Positions 60,209 to 64,000 of a DNA stretch of 64,000 nt are shown here, piece after piece; position 1 is the stretch's first letter; each line of letters opens with the position of its first letter. The notes beneath the pieces are model-generated. The model saw only the letters and a program-made list of their open reading frames with translations, ran no database searches and was not told the origin of the DNA. A program made the translations under genes and the position numbers. This stretch comes from Homalodisca vitripennis. Its lineage: Eukaryota; Arthropoda; Insecta; Hemiptera; Cicadellidae. The stretch is from contig NC_060213.1 of NCBI RefSeq assembly GCF_021130785.1, positions 100,449,501 to 100,513,500 on the forward strand, read 5' to 3'.

Positions 60209-61593
60209 GGAATTAAGACGTTTCAGTGTTTTGCTAGCAATTTTAAATTATAGATTAGTAATTGCAGTTAACTCAGAATGTTTCACAACAATATTCATGT
60301 ACTGCGATAAAAGGAATTAAGACGTTTCAGTGTTTTGCTAGCAATTTTAAATTATAGATTAGTAATTGCAGTTAACTCAGAATGTTTCATAACAATATTC
60401 ATGTACTGCGATAAAAGGAATGAAGACGTTTCAGTGTTTTGCTAGCAATTTTAAATTATAGATTAGTAATTGCAGTTAACTCAGAATGTTTCATAACAAT
60501 ATTCATGTACTGCGATAAAAGGAATGAAGACGTTTCAGTGTTTTGCTAGCAATTTTAAATTATAGATTAGTAATTGCAGTTAACTCAGAATGTTTCATAA
60601 CAATATTCATATACTGCGATAAAAGGAATTAAGACGTTTCAGTGTTTTGCTAGCAATTTTAAATTATAGATTAGTAATTGCAGTTAACTCAGAATGTGTC
60701 ATAACAATATTCATGTACTGCGATAAAAGGAATTAAGACGTTTCAGTGTTTTGCTAGCAATTTTAAATTATAGATTAGTAATTGCAGTTAACTCAGAATG
60801 TTTCATAACAATATTCATGTACTGCGATAAAAGGAATTAAGACGTTTCAGTGTTTTGCTAGCAATTTTAAATTATAGATTAGTAATTGCAGTTAACTCAG
60901 AATGTTTCATAACAATATTCATGTACTGCGATAAAAGGAATTAAGACGTTTCAGTGTTTTGCTAGCAATTTTAAATTATAGATTAGTAATTGCAGTTAAC
61001 TCAGAATGTGTCATAACAATATTCATGTACTGCGATAAAAGGAATTAAGACGTTTCAGTGTTTTGCTAGCAATTTTAAATTATAGATTAGTAATTGCAGT
61101 TAACTCAGAATGTTTCATAACAATATTCATGTACTGCGATAAAAGGAATTAAGACGTTTCAGTGTTTTGCTAGCAATTTTAAATTATAGATTAGTAATTG
61201 CAGTTAACTCAGAATGTGTCATAACAATATTCATGTACTGCGATAAAAGGAATTAAGACGTTTCAGTGTTTTGCTAGCAATTTTAAATTAGTAATTGCAG
61301 TTAACTCAGAATGTGTCATAACAATATTCATGTACTGCGATAAAAGGAATTAAGACGTTTCAGTGTTTTGCTAGCAATTTTAAATTATAGATTAGTAATT
61401 GCAGTTAACTCAGAATGTATTCATGTACTGCGATAAAAGGAATTAAGACGTTTCAGTGTTTTGCTAGCATTGCAGTTAACTCAGAATGTGTCCATGTACT
61501 GCGATAAAAGGAATTTAGCAATTTTAAATTATAGATTAGTAATTGCAGTTAACTCAGAATGTTTCATAACAATATTCATGTACTGCGATAAAA
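60209..61593. repeat. Satellite array, 104-bp unit, 14 units
   Basis: Units start (at GGAATTAAGACG) at 60209 and every 104 bases to 61249. Four shorter units of 97, 93, 71 and 84 bases follow, produced by internal deletions. Copies are nearly identical, differing at a few sites (GAATTAAG or GAATGAAG, TTTCAT or TGTCAT). Inside the unit GCAATT and AATTGC can pair around an AT-rich loop. No ORF is conserved. The sharp left edge meets a GC-rich island. Confidence 0.95.
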
Positions 61594-63689
61594 GGTACTA
61601 GAGATCCACATAATGTAATAGAAAATTTTTAAAAATATATGTAATATGTGAAGGTACGTGATTCTAATCGCAATTAAACAACACCGAAACGGAAAAGTTA
61701 GTTTTTGGGAGGCTTCAGTTGGAGGAAGTCGGTTTTACTATCAGTTTACTAAAGAGCAATGCGTTTAGATATCAGTCCAATTTGAGGTAATGGGGGGGTA
61801 ATAAAAAAACATTTAAGTAACATAATTCAACCGTCTTTTGTCCATTTCTTGAGTGATAAGGATCTTGTGAAATGAAAATATCCTTTATTTAGTACCCGAG
61901 AGGTTAGAGTAGTTTCTAATTGTGTCGTTTTTCCTTCGGCATGATAACATTTCATAGAAAAATCATAGATTCTTAATTCATAGGTTCTTCTTGGCCCGAG
62001 AAAGAACTCGATTTTGGGGTCAAAAGGTCAAGGGCAGCAAAGTTGTTCATTGGTCTTTTGACTGTCGTTACATCCGGTCGGCTCCTTTGATTCTTCATTG
62101 TATCTATTCATTAGTGGGGCCGGTATATCCCTCCTTTCCACTATATGCATTTCACATAAACAAAAGTAAGAAAACAATTAAATTGTATTATTTATAACTG
62201 ACTACAATATCTTCATATAAACTTCGTATAAATATGTACAAATTCAATAAACAATAAAATCATTAAGGTTAAGAATGTATACATATATTCAGGTAAGTAA
62301 CAAAAACCCGGATTGTATTGGGTTAAAGTTACTCTTCTTTAGTTCCGCTCTTTGAGATGACTTCGATTTCCCTAAAAGATACCCACTGGCTTTAATCCGT
62401 GTTGCAGTGTAAACCATCCTCTCTTTAACTTTCCCCATCACTTGTTAGTTTCTGAATATTTGTAACTCACCTCAGTAATAGTCATAGTGGTTTTCCCTTT
62501 CAAATTCGAGGATCTTGCTTAGGTTTAGAGAGTTCTACGTTGGGACAAAGGGGAAAATATTAAGTATTTAAAGAAGAATTGATGGATTAGAGTACTTTAT
62601 AGTTTGTTAGATATATTTCAACTCAGGGGTATGTCCAAACTTTCCTGTCCTTAACATTATTAGGGGTCTTAAAAGCTCGGGTCAGGATTGCGTTCAGTTT
62701 ATCTAAATCGTAAAAAAAACTACCCTTCTGCAATAAAGGGAGGAGACTTACTGCTGTGCTGGTTATCTTGTACCAAATTGTATTGTTGCATAAAGCAGTA
62801 TGCTGTATAGAACGCTGAGCCTGTGGTTTTACAGATTCTATCTGTATGAAACACGAAACTAATTTGTTCAATGGATTGTTTTATTGAAAACCACACATTA
62901 TCTGCAATCATTAAAACTCAAGGTAAAATTTCAGTTTCTGTTTTTGCACGCTACAAAAAAATGTCTATAATGTTACAAACTGAATTCTTTTATGGGCTCA
63001 GTCAGTATGCAGCATTTTTTGAGGCTATTCAAAAAGTTGTACATTAAAAAAAAAAAAACAATATTTTAGGCAAATTTTATATTAGCTGTAAACTGTAAGC
63101 TGCAACCAAAATGTTTTTAACGTTTGGACTAAAAGGTCCCAAAATGAATGTTAAACACAACTTTTACAATAACTTTTTACATTAATTCTCCTTCATATTC
63201 ATATTATAATAATATAGTATTAATAATTTTTAAGTTTCAAAATTGAAACATATTGAGTAAAACGTATTTTAAAAACTACCATTCATTTCAAATAACCCTT
63301 TCGAGTTTTAATAATAGCATTATTTTGCATTCAAATCCGAACGGCCAATACTTCTGACCGTAGTTATAAATAACTAAAATGTAGAGCTTGTAAAATTACC
63401 ACCTTGTCATTTGCCAACCTTGATCTGGATTACATAAAATGGAAATGCAGTATAAAACTATATCAATAATATATAGCATTATCAATGTCAATCTTCCATT
63501 TGGCATTGATAATAAATTATCTCGATTTTACGATGATATAAATTGGTAAAAGACTAATTTTTACTGTACAACTGTAATATTCAGCCTTCACCTATTGCCA
63601 TAAGCTTTCGCGTTTCACTAGATCAGTATTTTTTTATCACAGACAGTTGATAGTATCTGTTTTATAGTATGCCGGAAAGAACATTTGCT
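61594..63689. other. Gene-poor sequence
   Basis: No supported gene. A patch at 62000-62060 shares TTTTGGGGTCAAAAGGTC-like words with the repeat family in the astacin introns (reverse orientation). Frames at 61991-62197 and 62623-62911 are unsupported. Confidence 0.3.
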
Positions 63690-64000
63690 GTATAACTGAA
63701 AAACATACCTCCTAATAAATAAGAATACAACAATAAATTGCTCACACCACCTTGGTTATTTGATGAAGACCATCAATAGAGAAGTTTAAGTGCACAACTA
63801 TTTTGGTTTAGCTCTCTCAGCCTCACATGAGTGTTGTGATACAGGATAATTTCACTAGTTCCCGATTGGAAAGTAAAGTAAAGGATGTTTTATTTTACCA
63901 GGTAGAGTTGGGCTAAGGAGCCATCTCTAATACCTAGCGACCAACGGCTTAAATGTGATTTCCGAACCACCGCCAATGGCCGGGTAGGAGGGCTGCTTGC
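63690..64000. repeat. Dispersed repeat family Y, copy 2 (cut by window end)
   Basis: Partner of 58910-59345 in the same orientation. Continues past the right edge. Confidence 0.75.

Overview
The window looks like nuclear DNA of an arthropod, most likely an insect. It is very AT-rich. Its genes are split by GT-AG introns, and it is full of microsatellites, satellites and decayed eukaryotic mobile elements (Penelope-like, jockey/CR1-like LINE, Merlin, a Maverick/Polinton-like relic, an LTR candidate). No bacterial operons, rRNA or convincing tRNA were seen. Order or species cannot be fixed by reading alone.

The only genes that can be modelled with confidence are two tandem, minus-strand paralogues of an astacin-type (M12A) zinc metalloprotease. 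Copy A (733-3758) is cut by the left window edge after exon 3. Copy B (10330-15626) has four exons and encodes a complete predicted protein of 259 residues with a signal peptide, a short basic propeptide-like stretch, the HEMGHALGFQHE zinc motif, a Met-turn and a four-cysteine C-terminal tail. Exon sizes and intron phases match between the copies. Non-coding sequence also aligns over much of 1-4085 and about 10680-15985, so this is a segmental duplication. A piece of the same 5' flank recurs at 19669-19890 without an exon, as if a third unit once existed.

Region by region: 1-4.1 kb, duplication unit A. 4.1-9.6 kb, AT-rich DNA holding a stop-riddled Maverick/Polinton-like relic with a recognisable integrase. 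9.6-10.2 kb, large (TA)n and (GT)n arrays. 10.3-16 kb, unit B with a LINE fragment in intron 2. 16.2-18.5 kb, a dead Merlin transposase between (TA)n tracts. 18.5-35 kb, mostly gene-poor AT-rich DNA with dispersed repeats, Penelope-type tails, an LTR candidate and a few GC-richer islands. 35.68-36.47 kb, a 42-bp minisatellite whose units can fold into hairpins. 36.5-47 kb, mostly empty, with one possible signal-peptide exon (38683-38754) and a duplicated exon-like segment (42.9/43.9 kb). 47.4-48.3 kb, a Penelope-like GIY-YIG endonuclease relic. 48.3-60 kb, gene-poor with a LINE endonuclease relic at 52.5 kb. 60.2-61.6 kb, a satellite array of 104-bp units. 61.6-64 kb, dispersed repeats.

Apart from the astacin pair, nothing here reads as a co-operating set of genes. 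The remainder looks like intergenic or long-intron DNA shaped by repeats.
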